Assembly: GCA_964583095.1 (NCBI GenBank)
Contig: CAZOVB010000003.1
Span: 141,792 to 205,791, forward strand
DNA from: CAZOVB01 sp964583095
Lineage (GTDB): Bacteria > Planctomycetota > Phycisphaerae > SM23-33
DNA: 64,000 nt
Direction of reading: 5' to 3'
Shown here: positions 24,360 to 32,131 of the stretch, piece after piece
How the letters are laid out: each line of letters begins with the position of its first letter
Position numbering within the stretch: the first letter of the stretch is position 1
Made by a program: the position numbers and the translations under genes
Notes under the pieces: model-generated
Databases searched by the model: none
Told to the model about the DNA's origin: nothing
The model's input: only the letters and a program-made list of their open reading frames with translations

Positions 24360-25157
24360 ATGCTGGCCAAAAGGATTATCCCCTGCCTGGATGTCGAAAA
24401 AGGCCGTGTCGTTAAGGGTATAAACTTCGTGCAGTTGCGCGATGCCGGAGACCCGGTCCAGGTCGCCCAGCGCTACGAGCGCGAGGGCGCCGACGAACTG
24501 GTCTTCCTGGATATCACCGCCAGTCACGAAGACCGGGATATCATCCTGGATATCGTCCGGGAGACAGCCGAGCAGGTCTTCATGCCCCTGACCGTCGGGG
24601 GCGGCGTCCGCACGCTGGAAGATTGCAGAAACCTCCTGGGCGCCGGGGCCGACAAGGTCTCCATCAACTCCGCCGCCGTCAAGGATCCGGACTTCATCAC
24701 CGAGGCCTCGCGTCGCTTCGGCAGCCAGGCCATCGTGGTGGCCATGGATCCCAAGCGCGTAATGCGGGAAGAAGGCGAGTTCTGGGACGTGCACATCGCC
24801 GGGGGGCGGATCCCCACCGGCCTGGAAGTGGTCGCCTGGGCAAAGGAAATGCAGCAGCGCGGGGCCGGGGAAATCCTCCTGACCGTCATGGACGCCGACG
24901 GAACCTGCGACGGATACGACGTGGAGATCACCCGGGCGGTGGCTGAAGCGGTCGAGATTCCCGTCATCGCCTCCGGCGGGGCTGGCTCTCCCGAGCACAT
25001 GCGGGAAATCCTCACCGAAGGCAAGGCCGATGCCGCCCTGGCTGCGAGCATCTTCCACTTCGGGACCTATTCCATAGATGAAACCAAACAATACCTGCAT
25101 GCACACGGGGTTCCGGTTCGCTTAACAGCCTCTGCCGAAAGGAGCGTGGAATCTTGA
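24360..25157 (+). CDS. hisF: Imidazole glycerol phosphate synthase, cyclase subunit
   Basis: 265 residues. TIM barrel that takes ammonia from HisH and converts PRFAR to imidazole glycerol phosphate and AICAR in histidine synthesis. Catalytic Asp residues are in IIPCLDVEKGRVVKG and VMDADGTCDGYD; the phosphate-binding motifs TVGGGVRT and IASGGAGSPEHM are intact. No other his gene is nearby. ATG at 24360 has GGAG nine bases upstream. The stop overlaps the TTG start of pilT (TTGA), joining a histidine gene to a pilus gene. Confidence 0.95.
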   Translation: MLAKRIIPCLDVEKGRVVKGINFVQLRDAGDPVQVAQRYEREGADELVFLDITASHEDRDIILDIVRETAEQVFMPLTVGGGVRTLEDCRNLLGAGADKVSINSAAVKDPDFITEASRRFGSQAIVVAMDPKRVMREEGEFWDVHIAGGRIPTGLEVVAWAKEMQQRGAGEILLTVMDADGTCDGYDVEITRAVAEAVEIPVIASGGAGSPEHMREILTEGKADAALAASIFHFGTYSIDETKQYLHAHGVPVRLTASAERSVES

Positions 25158-26320
25158 CCGCACCCGCCGAGCATCAGCCCCTCGATGAGAACCCGCACCA
25201 CAACACGGGCAAATCCCGTGAGACATCCAAGAAGCTCGAGCAGTACTTCCAGGCGATGACCAAGCTCGGGGCCAGCGACCTTCATCTAAAGGCCGGCAAG
25301 AGCCCCCACCTCCGCCTCAAATCGGTCATCAAGCCGACGAAGAACCCGACCCTTTCCAGCGACGAGATCGAAGAGATGGCCATGTCCCTGCTCGCCGATG
25401 AGCAGCAGGAATACTTTCGCAAGCACGGCAGTCTGGATATCGCCCACCAGGTCCCCGACGGTGACCGATACCGGATCAATATTTTCCGCCAGCGCAGCGA
25501 CGTATCCATGGCGGTGCGTCGCGTCAACCGGGAGATCCCCGATTTCGAGCAGCTTCATCTTCCCGAGGTCATGAACAAGATCGCCCGGGAGCACCAGGGG
25601 CTGGTGCTGCTCTCGGGGCCCACCGGCAGCGGCAAGAGCACGACCATCGCATCGATGATCGACTACATCAACCGCATGCGGGCCTGTCATATCGTGACCA
25701 TCGAGGACCCGATCGAGTTCCTTTACGAAGACCACAAGGCCCTGATCAGCCAGCGGGAAGTAGGCATCGACGTCGAAAGCTTCGAAACCGCACTGAAGTA
25801 CCTCATGCGGGAAGACCCCGACGTGGTGCTCATCGGGGAAATGCGCGACCGGGATACCTTCGAAGCCGCTCTCCAGGCCTCCGAAACCGGCCACCTGGTC
25901 TTCGGAACCGTACATGCCTCGTCGGCCCCGCAGACGGTCGAGCGCGTCCTGGCCCTGTACCCCGAGGGCAGCCGAGGCCTGATCCGCCAGTCGCTGGCCT
26001 TCAATCTCAAATCAATCATCTGCCAGCGCCTCCTGCCCTCGATCGCCGAGGACATCGACCGCATCCCGGCCGTGGAGGTCCTGCTGATGAACCCCTCGGT
26101 TCGCCAGTTGATCGAGGAAGAACGCGATGCGGAAATCATCGACGTCATCCGCGCCAACGAAGAGCAAGGAATGCAGACCTTTACAAAGAGTCTCCTGAAC
26201 CTTATTGAAGGGGACTATATCGATCCGCACGTGGGCTACGAGGTGGCCCCCAACCCCGACGAACTCAAGATGCGGCTGAAGGGCATTTCCTCCGGCCACA
26301 GCGGACTTTTAGGACGCTAG
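25154..26320 (+). CDS. pilT: PilT-family twitching motility ATPase
   Basis: 388 residues. Hexameric ATPase that retracts type IV pili. Walker A GPTGSGKS lies at 155-162, with the Asp box VTIEDPIEFLYEDHK, Walker B REDPDVVLIGEMRDRDT and the His box GHLVFGTVHASSAPQT, all intact. The N-terminal domain has GASDLHLKAGKSPHLR. The PilT-type AIRNLIRE motif appears as SVRQLIEE, a variation. The first 28 residues are hydrophilic and longer than usual. TTG start at 25154 overlaps the hisF stop, with GGAG upstream. A structured stretch and a degenerate GspE-like gene follow. Confidence 0.93.
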   Translation: MTAPAEHQPLDENPHHNTGKSRETSKKLEQYFQAMTKLGASDLHLKAGKSPHLRLKSVIKPTKNPTLSSDEIEEMAMSLLADEQQEYFRKHGSLDIAHQVPDGDRYRINIFRQRSDVSMAVRRVNREIPDFEQLHLPEVMNKIAREHQGLVLLSGPTGSGKSTTIASMIDYINRMRACHIVTIEDPIEFLYEDHKALISQREVGIDVESFETALKYLMREDPDVVLIGEMRDRDTFEAALQASETGHLVFGTVHASSAPQTVERVLALYPEGSRGLIRQSLAFNLKSIICQRLLPSIAEDIDRIPAVEVLLMNPSVRQLIEEERDAEIIDVIRANEEQGMQTFTKSLLNLIEGDYIDPHVGYEVAPNPDELKMRLKGISSGHSGLLGR

Positions 26321-26475
26321 AGTGAGTGACAGAAGAGTTTTCTGTGTTGTGCCTCAGCCAGGCGGATCCTGTCAAGGACGGCGAAACAGGCAATGCTCCG
26401 GCATTGTTGGCCCGCCTGCCGTAGGACGACAGGGACCGCTGCAGGCAGCTCAACGCGAAAAGAGTTTTCTCACTC
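26320..26475 (+). promoter_or_regulatory. Structured intergenic element upstream of the GspE-like gene
   Basis: The gap between pilT and the GspE-like gene can form nested pairing: 26362-26373 with 26428-26439 (GCGG and CCTGTC arms with a 2x2 mismatch), 26378-26382 with 26418-26422, 26388-26390 with 26415-26417, and a perfect CAATGC-TCCG-GCATTG hairpin at 26391-26406. It is bounded by the inverted 7-mers GAGTGAG (26320-26326) and CTCACTC (26469-26475) and contains the direct 10-mer AGAGTTTTCT at 26334 and 26461. It could be a leader RNA or a small repeat element; no known riboswitch family fits. Confidence 0.35.
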
Positions 26476-26509
26476 CCTCCAGAACCCTCCAACCGGGAGC
26501 CTGACGCCT

Positions 26510-28198
26510 ATGACCGATCCTCTCGCCCAGTTCAGCCGAGCCCTGCTGGCCCAGGCACAACTTTCGGGCCAGTATGTATCGCCGGCCAAGCTGATCTTCA
26601 TGTTCCTGCTGACAGTTCCCGCCCTGGCCCTTGGGCCCTGGGTCTATCAGGACACCAAGCGGGTCCGACTGCCCCGGGCCACCTGGAGCGCCCTGGTCCT
26701 GGGATCCTACATCCTGGGGCTGCTGTTCTGGCTGCTGGTGCCGATCTACTTCGTCGGACTGCTGTTCTACCTCGTCCTGGCCGGGGGAGGCTTCCTGAGC
26801 TACGTACTCTACCGCAACAGCAAGGTCGAAGACCGTTATCGGGTACTGACGGCCGAGCACATCTCTTCCCTGATCAAGGGCAAGGGAGGCAAATCCCGCA
26901 AGCGTCCCAAGGAAGAAGGCCCCGAGCAGCGGTGCAAGATCTACGGAGCCGACAGCTCCCTGGTCCACCCCCCCGCCCCACAAGGAGAGGACGAAGAAGT
27001 CAACGCACAGAGACTTCGCGGCTTCAACCTCGCCCAGCGGGTCCTCTTTGACGTCGTCTGGCGAAGGGCCAGTGAAGTAGACATTGTCCCGCACAAACAG
27101 CAGTCCACCGTTCGATATATCATCGATGGCGTGACGACGGAGCGCCCCCCCATGCCGGTGGCTGACAGCGAAGCCCTGGCCCAGTTTCTCAAGTCCATCG
27201 CACGGATGGATACCGAGGAGCGCAGGCGTCCCCAGCAGGGAACCATCGCCGTGGAAGTCACCCAGGGCCAACAGGAGGATGTCTCGGTCCGCACGGCCGG
27301 GACCACGACCGGCCAGCGAATACAGATCCGCGTGGTCGAAGAAGCCGTCCACACCGATCTGGCCAAGCTGGGCATGAGCGAGGAGGTCCTGGCCAAGGTG
27401 CTGGAACTGAGCAACGGGCCCGGCCTGATCATCGTTTCCGGCCAGCCCCACAGCGGCGTGACCAGCACGCTCTATTCGCTGATCAAGACCCAGGACGCCT
27501 TCGTTCATCACTTGATCACCCTGGAAAAGGATTCGGTGATCGATCTGGAGAACATCACGCAGAACGACTACGAGAATTCCGAGTCGTTGGCCAAGGCGGT
27601 CACCTCGGCGCTTCGGAGGGATCCGGACGTCCTGTTGATCGACCGTTGCAAGACTCCCGAGGCAGCGGAAATCATTCGCGATGCCTCTGAGGATCATCTG
27701 ATCTTCCTGGGAGAGAACGCCTCGGATACCTTTACGGCCCTGGCCAAGTGGATCAAGCTTTGCTCTTCGCAACCCAACGCGATCGACCATCTCAAGGCCG
27801 TCACCTGCCAGATCCTCGTCCGTAAGCTCTGCGAGAACTGTCGCGAGCCGTATCGGCCCGACCCGAACCTGCTGGCCAAGGCCAACCTGCCCAGCGAGGG
27901 CATCGACAAATTCTACCGTCCTCCCACCAAGCCGCTGACCGACGAAAAGGGCAATGAATACACCTGCCCCGCCTGCCAGGGCAGCGGGTACATGGGGCGC
28001 ACCGCCGTCTTCGAGCTGCTGGAAGTGACCGATGAGTTGCGAAAACTCATCCACTCCGGGGCGACGCTGACGCAGATCAAGTCCATCTGCCGCAAGAACA
28101 AGATGCTCTACCTGCAGGAACAGGCCCTGCGAAAGGTCATCCAGGGCACCACCAGCATTCAGGAGGTCCTCCGGGCCTCGGAAGCCAAGAAGCAGTGA
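26510..28198 (+). CDS. Degenerate GspE/PilB-like protein with N-terminal membrane domain
   Basis: 562 residues. The N-terminus has two or three hydrophobic helices (about 27-45 and 60-100), foreign to PilB/GspE. Residues 160-560 follow the GspE/PilB fold, but every ATPase motif is altered: Walker A reads GQPHSGVTS at 311-319, with Val for the catalytic Lys; the Asp box reads LEKDSVIDLEN; Walker B lacks GEIRD (DPDVLLIDRCKTPEAA from 371); the His box lacks histidine (HLIFLGENASDT). The zinc motif is kept (CENC at 441-444, CPAC at 486-489). It is probably a pseudo-ATPase, perhaps a membrane-tethered partner of a real hexamer. ATG at 26510 has GGGAG ten bases upstream. PilT precedes it. Confidence 0.85.
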   Translation: MTDPLAQFSRALLAQAQLSGQYVSPAKLIFMFLLTVPALALGPWVYQDTKRVRLPRATWSALVLGSYILGLLFWLLVPIYFVGLLFYLVLAGGGFLSYVLYRNSKVEDRYRVLTAEHISSLIKGKGGKSRKRPKEEGPEQRCKIYGADSSLVHPPAPQGEDEEVNAQRLRGFNLAQRVLFDVVWRRASEVDIVPHKQQSTVRYIIDGVTTERPPMPVADSEALAQFLKSIARMDTEERRRPQQGTIAVEVTQGQQEDVSVRTAGTTTGQRIQIRVVEEAVHTDLAKLGMSEEVLAKVLELSNGPGLIIVSGQPHSGVTSTLYSLIKTQDAFVHHLITLEKDSVIDLENITQNDYENSESLAKAVTSALRRDPDVLLIDRCKTPEAAEIIRDASEDHLIFLGENASDTFTALAKWIKLCSSQPNAIDHLKAVTCQILVRKLCENCREPYRPDPNLLAKANLPSEGIDKFYRPPTKPLTDEKGNEYTCPACQGSGYMGRTAVFELLEVTDELRKLIHSGATLTQIKSICRKNKMLYLQEQALRKVIQGTTSIQEVLRASEAKKQ

Positions 28199-28211
28199 AA
28201 GGAAACCTGAT

Positions 28212-29405
28212 ATGATCCTCCAGATTGCTGCGATCGTCTTCATCCTCGCCATTGCCTTCTTCCAGGTGGTCCAGGGGATCTTCAGCGCCCTGGTCATGAC
28301 CGTCCTGTCCGTTTTTGCTGCCATCGTGGCGATGAACTACTACGAGCCGCTGGCGGAGGTACTCGTTGCCCCTCAGCCCGGCCATGCCCACGGGGCCGCC
28401 CTGATCGCCCTGTTCGTGCTGACGCTGCTGCCGCTTCGTTTTGCCGCCGATTACTTCCTCTCCGGTAATGTGGTCTTCGGCGTCTGGGCCGACCGCATCG
28501 GCGGTGGCGTGCTGGGGCTTCTCACGGGCATGATCTGCATCGGCATCCTCACCACGGCCATGCAGATGCTCCCCTTTGGTTCCAGCATCCTGATGTACCA
28601 GCCTTTTGACGATACGCTTCAACGACAGTCCAGCCTGGCCCCGTTCTACCCCGATGAATTCACCACGGGGCTCTTCAGCCTCGTCAGCCAGGGCTCGCTG
28701 AGCGGGGAGCATTCTTTTGGGCAGGTTCACCAGAACCTTCTTCGCGAAAACCATGGATTCCGGAACACGGGGGGCATCGGAGCACCCAACGGCGCGCCGC
28801 AGGATTCGGTCCGCGTCGTTTCTGCCCATACTTTCCCCAATGACGCAGGAGGTTGGCGAAAGGAACTCCCCCTGCGAAGTGCGTTGTGGGAGGAGAGCGA
28901 GCTTCGAATGGCCCAGGTACTGGTCCTCCGGGTGCAGGTCAGCCAAGACGCCCGCGGAACCAGCCAGGAACTGGACAAGTGGTTCCGTCTGCCCGCCACG
29001 CAGTTTCAGGTAATCACCCGACAGGGCAGGCGTCTGTATCCGGTGGCGTACCTGACCCATGGCAGAATCCGGGAGTCGCGAGATCTTCATCGAGCTGAAA
29101 GCTTTTCGGCCTACTACAGTCAGGGCTCTGCCGGAGGGGTCACCGCCGTTACCCCCCCTCTTTCGGAGGGCAGCGTCAAATATCCGCAGTTTGGCCAATT
29201 GAGCGTCCAGAGGCCCTGGTTCTCCGAGGGGGGACCAAAATGGCTGACAATCGACTGGGTTTACTATCTGCCCAAAGACGACAAAGCTTTGACGCTGGTT
29301 TTCCGGCGAACGGCCCAGGCGGAAATCCCCGCCCTGAGCAGTGGAAATATGCCCGGGAGAACGAATGGCCAACTCCCACTGCTTCGCTGGATCGAGGCGA
29401 ACTGA
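28212..29405 (+). CDS. CvpA-like membrane protein with large C-terminal domain
   Basis: 397 residues. The first 120 form four hydrophobic helices with the layout of CvpA/colicin V production proteins, including the Gly-rich helix DRIGGGVLGLLTGMICIGI. The following 270 residues have no membrane helix and are rich in aromatic residues and Arg, probably periplasmic; I recognise no motif there. CvpA-domain proteins are linked to envelope homeostasis and, with serine proteases, stress response. ATG at 28212 is 13 bases after the GspE-like gene, with an AAAGGAAA site, so they are likely cotranscribed. Confidence 0.7.
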   Translation: MILQIAAIVFILAIAFFQVVQGIFSALVMTVLSVFAAIVAMNYYEPLAEVLVAPQPGHAHGAALIALFVLTLLPLRFAADYFLSGNVVFGVWADRIGGGVLGLLTGMICIGILTTAMQMLPFGSSILMYQPFDDTLQRQSSLAPFYPDEFTTGLFSLVSQGSLSGEHSFGQVHQNLLRENHGFRNTGGIGAPNGAPQDSVRVVSAHTFPNDAGGWRKELPLRSALWEESELRMAQVLVLRVQVSQDARGTSQELDKWFRLPATQFQVITRQGRRLYPVAYLTHGRIRESRDLHRAESFSAYYSQGSAGGVTAVTPPLSEGSVKYPQFGQLSVQRPWFSEGGPKWLTIDWVYYLPKDDKALTLVFRRTAQAEIPALSSGNMPGRTNGQLPLLRWIEAN

Positions 29406-29477
29406 CCCCCCGAAGAACTCTCACCCGGACCCTGCCGGACGTCTCGAGCTTTCAGAGCCGATCCGGGCCGGTCGAAC

Positions 29478-29506
29478 TTGCCCTTTTCGGGGCCAGGCAG
29501 TAGAAT
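29478..29506 (+). promoter_or_regulatory. Candidate promoter of the thioesterase-ior-paaK operon
   Basis: TTGCCC (29478-29483), 17-base spacer, TAGAAT (29501-29506), identical hexamers and spacing to the hisF promoter. The start codon lies 76 bases downstream. Confidence 0.55.
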
Positions 29507-29582
29507 GCTCCGACAATCGAGTGCCCTTTCACCCGGCGGAAGGGCTGTGTTTTCCTTCAGGCAAATCAGACCCGAAATCATC

Positions 29583-30005
29583 ATGGCCCCACGGCAAAGC
29601 CGCGTCCGGATCCGCGTCCGCTACAGCGAAACCGACCAGATGGGAACCTTCTACAACTCCCGCGTGCTGGAGTGGTTCGAGGTCGGGCGCACCGAAGCGA
29701 TGCGCGAGGCCGGCCTGGCTTATACCCAAATGGAAGCCCGCGGCGTCATGCTCCCCCTGGTCGAAGCCCACGTGCAGTACAAGGGACGCGCCCGGTACGA
29801 CGACCTCCTGGAGATGCATGTCCGCCTGAGCCTGGAAGGAAAAGCCCGCGTTCGCTTTGATGTGGACATTCACCATGCCGATTCGGGCGATCCCGTCGCG
29901 GCCGGGTACACGCTCCATGCGGTGTCCAACCCCCAAGGCCGGGCCACACGCCCCCCCCAATGGCTGGTGGACTTCCTGAACTGCCCCGTTGAAATGAAAG
30001 ATTGA
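29583..30005 (+). CDS. Hotdog-fold acyl-CoA thioesterase (YbgC/FadM type)
   Basis: 140 residues. RVRYSETDQMGTFYNSRVLE is the 4-hydroxybenzoyl-CoA thioesterase/YbgC motif, with the catalytic Asp in ETDQMG and the Tyr-Asn-Ser turn, followed by the VQYKGRARYDDLLEM strand. It hydrolyses acyl- or aryl-CoA thioesters. It stands first in an operon with indolepyruvate oxidoreductase and two phenylacetate-CoA ligases, so an aryl-CoA substrate is plausible. The ATG at 29583 matches the family N-terminus, but its ribosome site is weak; the leader of about 75 bases shows nothing further. Confidence 0.85.
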   Translation: MAPRQSRVRIRVRYSETDQMGTFYNSRVLEWFEVGRTEAMREAGLAYTQMEARGVMLPLVEAHVQYKGRARYDDLLEMHVRLSLEGKARVRFDVDIHHADSGDPVAAGYTLHAVSNPQGRATRPPQWLVDFLNCPVEMKD

Positions 30006-30007
30006 CC

Positions 30008-31606
30008 ATGCAAGACAGACTTCTCCTCAGCGGCAATGAAGCCGTCGCCACCGCTGCTCTGGACGCCCAGGTCGCCCTGGGAACCGCCTACCCCGGCACG
30101 CCGTCGACGGAAATCCTCGAACACTTCAGTCTCATCGGAGGCAATGCCCAATGGGCCCCCAATGAGAAGGTCGCCCTGGAAGTGGGCCTCGGGGCCGCCT
30201 TTGCCGGAGCCGACGTGCTGGTCACCATGAAACACGTCGGGGTCAACGTCGCAGCCGACCCGCTCTTTACCGCCGCCTATACCGGCGTAACCGGCGGGCT
30301 GGTGCTCGTATCAGCAGATGATCCGGGCATGGCCTCGAGCCAGAACGAGCAGGACAATCGTCACTATGCCCGCGCCGCTCGCGTCCCGATGTTCGAGCCC
30401 TCCGACAGCCAGGAAGCCTACGACATGCTCATCGAAGCCCTGGCGATGAGTCGCCGTTTCGAACTGCCCTTCATCCTGCGCATGACCACCCGGATCTGCC
30501 ACTCCAAGACCATCGTGCAGCGAAAAAAGGTCGATAAGCCCGAGGCGAAGGTCCATTACCAGCGGGATATCCCCAACCGGGTAATGATTCCCGCTTACGC
30601 CAGACCCGCCCACAAACGCCTCCACGAGAAGCTCTCGCGCGTGGCCCGGTACAACCAGGACCAGGGCCCCAACCGCCTGGAAGAGGGCGATACGAAGCTG
30701 GGGATCATCGCATCGGGCATCGCCTACATGCACGCCCGCGAGGCCGCTCCCGAAGCTTCCATGTTCAAGCTGGGCCTCTCCTGGCCCCTGCCGCTGGAGC
30801 CGCTTCGCAGCTTCGTCGAGAATGTCGATCGTTGCCTGGTCATTGAAGAAGGCGATCCCGTCCTGGCCGACTCTCTCCGGGCCGAAGGGATCGATGTGGA
30901 ATCCCCCGACGCGATGTACCGTTTCGGCGAGCTTTCGGTCTCGCGTGTCAAGCGAATGCTGGCCGGGGATACCTCCGCCGAGGAAGCGCCACCCAAGGGC
31001 AAGCCCCCCCAGCTTTGTCCGGGCTGTCCGCACCGGAATGTCTTCGAGACGCTTCGGGACATGGGATGCATCGTGGCCGGCGACATCGGCTGCTACACGC
31101 TGGGTGTCCTGCCGCCCTTCGAGGCCATGGATACCTGCGTGTGCATGGGCGCCAGCATCGGGGTGGGGCTGGGAATGCGCCACGTCCTGCCCGACGAGCA
31201 GGCCCGAAAGGTCGTCAGCGTCATCGGCGACAGCACCTTCGTCCACAGCGGGCTTACCGGCCTGGCCGAGATGGTCTACAACCCCCCGCCCACCGGGCAC
31301 GTGGTGATCATCCTGGACAACTCCACCACCGCCATGACGGGCTTGCAGGAGCATCCGGGAACCGGCCGAAAGCTCGACCACACCCCAACCAGGCAGATGG
31401 TCTTCGAGGATGTCGCCAAGGCCATGGGAATCGACAACGTTCAGGTCTTCAATCCGACCACGCAGACCAAGCAACTGATCCAGGCTGTCGGTGAGGCACT
31501 GGACTCGAATCAACTGAGCCTGATCATTGCCCGCAGGCCCTGTCTGCTGGCAGTGGGCAAAATCAAGCAGTATCAGCAGGCCGCTTGGCAGGGAGGTGCA
31601 TCGTGA
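30008..31606 (+). CDS. iorA: Indolepyruvate ferredoxin oxidoreductase, alpha subunit (lacks ferredoxin domain)
   Basis: 532 residues. Oxidises arylpyruvates (from Trp, Phe, Tyr) with CoA and ferredoxin to aryl-acetyl-CoA. The N-terminal domain opens LLLSGNEAVATAALDAQVAL with AYPGTPSTEI; the thiamine diphosphate domain has CPGCPHRNVFETL, GDIGCYTLG, GDSTFVHSG and NSTTAMTGLQEHP. Known IorA proteins end in a two-cluster ferredoxin domain with CxxCxxCxxxC repeats. This one stops after RRPCLLAVGKIKQYQ and has none, so its electron carrier must be another protein. The stop overlaps the GTG of iorB. ATG at 30008 is three bases after the thioesterase stop. Confidence 0.93.
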   Translation: MQDRLLLSGNEAVATAALDAQVALGTAYPGTPSTEILEHFSLIGGNAQWAPNEKVALEVGLGAAFAGADVLVTMKHVGVNVAADPLFTAAYTGVTGGLVLVSADDPGMASSQNEQDNRHYARAARVPMFEPSDSQEAYDMLIEALAMSRRFELPFILRMTTRICHSKTIVQRKKVDKPEAKVHYQRDIPNRVMIPAYARPAHKRLHEKLSRVARYNQDQGPNRLEEGDTKLGIIASGIAYMHAREAAPEASMFKLGLSWPLPLEPLRSFVENVDRCLVIEEGDPVLADSLRAEGIDVESPDAMYRFGELSVSRVKRMLAGDTSAEEAPPKGKPPQLCPGCPHRNVFETLRDMGCIVAGDIGCYTLGVLPPFEAMDTCVCMGASIGVGLGMRHVLPDEQARKVVSVIGDSTFVHSGLTGLAEMVYNPPPTGHVVIILDNSTTAMTGLQEHPGTGRKLDHTPTRQMVFEDVAKAMGIDNVQVFNPTTQTKQLIQAVGEALDSNQLSLIIARRPCLLAVGKIKQYQQAAWQGGAS

Positions 31607-32085
31607 GCGACCGGACGACCAATGTTGTCATCGCGGGCCTGGGAGGCCAGGGCGTCCTCAAGGCCAGCGACATCCTGGCCGACGCAGCCTTCCTGGCCGG
31701 GCTGGAAGTGAAAAAGGCCGAGGTCCACGGCATGAGCCAGCGAGGCGGGAGCGTCAACAGCGACGTTCGTTTCGGCCAGTCGGTCCTGAGCCCCATGGTC
31801 CCCCAGGGCCAGGCCCACTACCTGGTGGTCCTGGAAGAGACCCAGGTCGAGAACAACCGCCATCGCCTCGCCGGCCAAGGCAAGCTCATCGGCCCGGACA
31901 GCGTAGACCCATCCACCCTTCCCAACCGCAAGAGCTTCAACGTCGCGATGCTCGGAGTCCTCAGCCGCGAGCTGTCGATCGACCCGGAGCACTTCCGCGG
32001 GGCGATCCGTCGCAACCTTCCCGAGAAACTGCACGAAGTGAACTTCCAGGCATTCGACCTGGGGCGGGCAGCGCCGGCAGACTGA
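31603..32085 (+). CDS. iorB: Indolepyruvate ferredoxin oxidoreductase, beta subunit
   Basis: 160 residues, shorter than the usual 190-200. This is the gamma-type domain of 2-oxoacid oxidoreductases, with the signature VVIAGLGGQGVLKASDILA and then KKAEVHGMSQRGGSVNSDVRFG. It pairs with IorA to form the heteromeric enzyme. GTG at 31603 overlaps the iorA stop (GTGA) and has GGGAGG seven bases upstream. The C-terminus is truncated relative to longer homologues, but all core motifs are present. Confidence 0.92.
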   Translation: MSDRTTNVVIAGLGGQGVLKASDILADAAFLAGLEVKKAEVHGMSQRGGSVNSDVRFGQSVLSPMVPQGQAHYLVVLEETQVENNRHRLAGQGKLIGPDSVDPSTLPNRKSFNVAMLGVLSRELSIDPEHFRGAIRRNLPEKLHEVNFQAFDLGRAAPAD

Positions 32086-32131
32086 TCTGCCGTTGCTCCC
32101 GGCCAGGACCCTTCCAAATCGAGGTGGCCCC

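Noticed and set aside
26362..26439. A c-di-GMP (GEMM-I) riboswitch, suggested by the folded leader before a pilus-type gene
   Set aside because: The conserved GACGCAAAGCC and GGCAAACC elements are absent, and the helices do not form the family junction.
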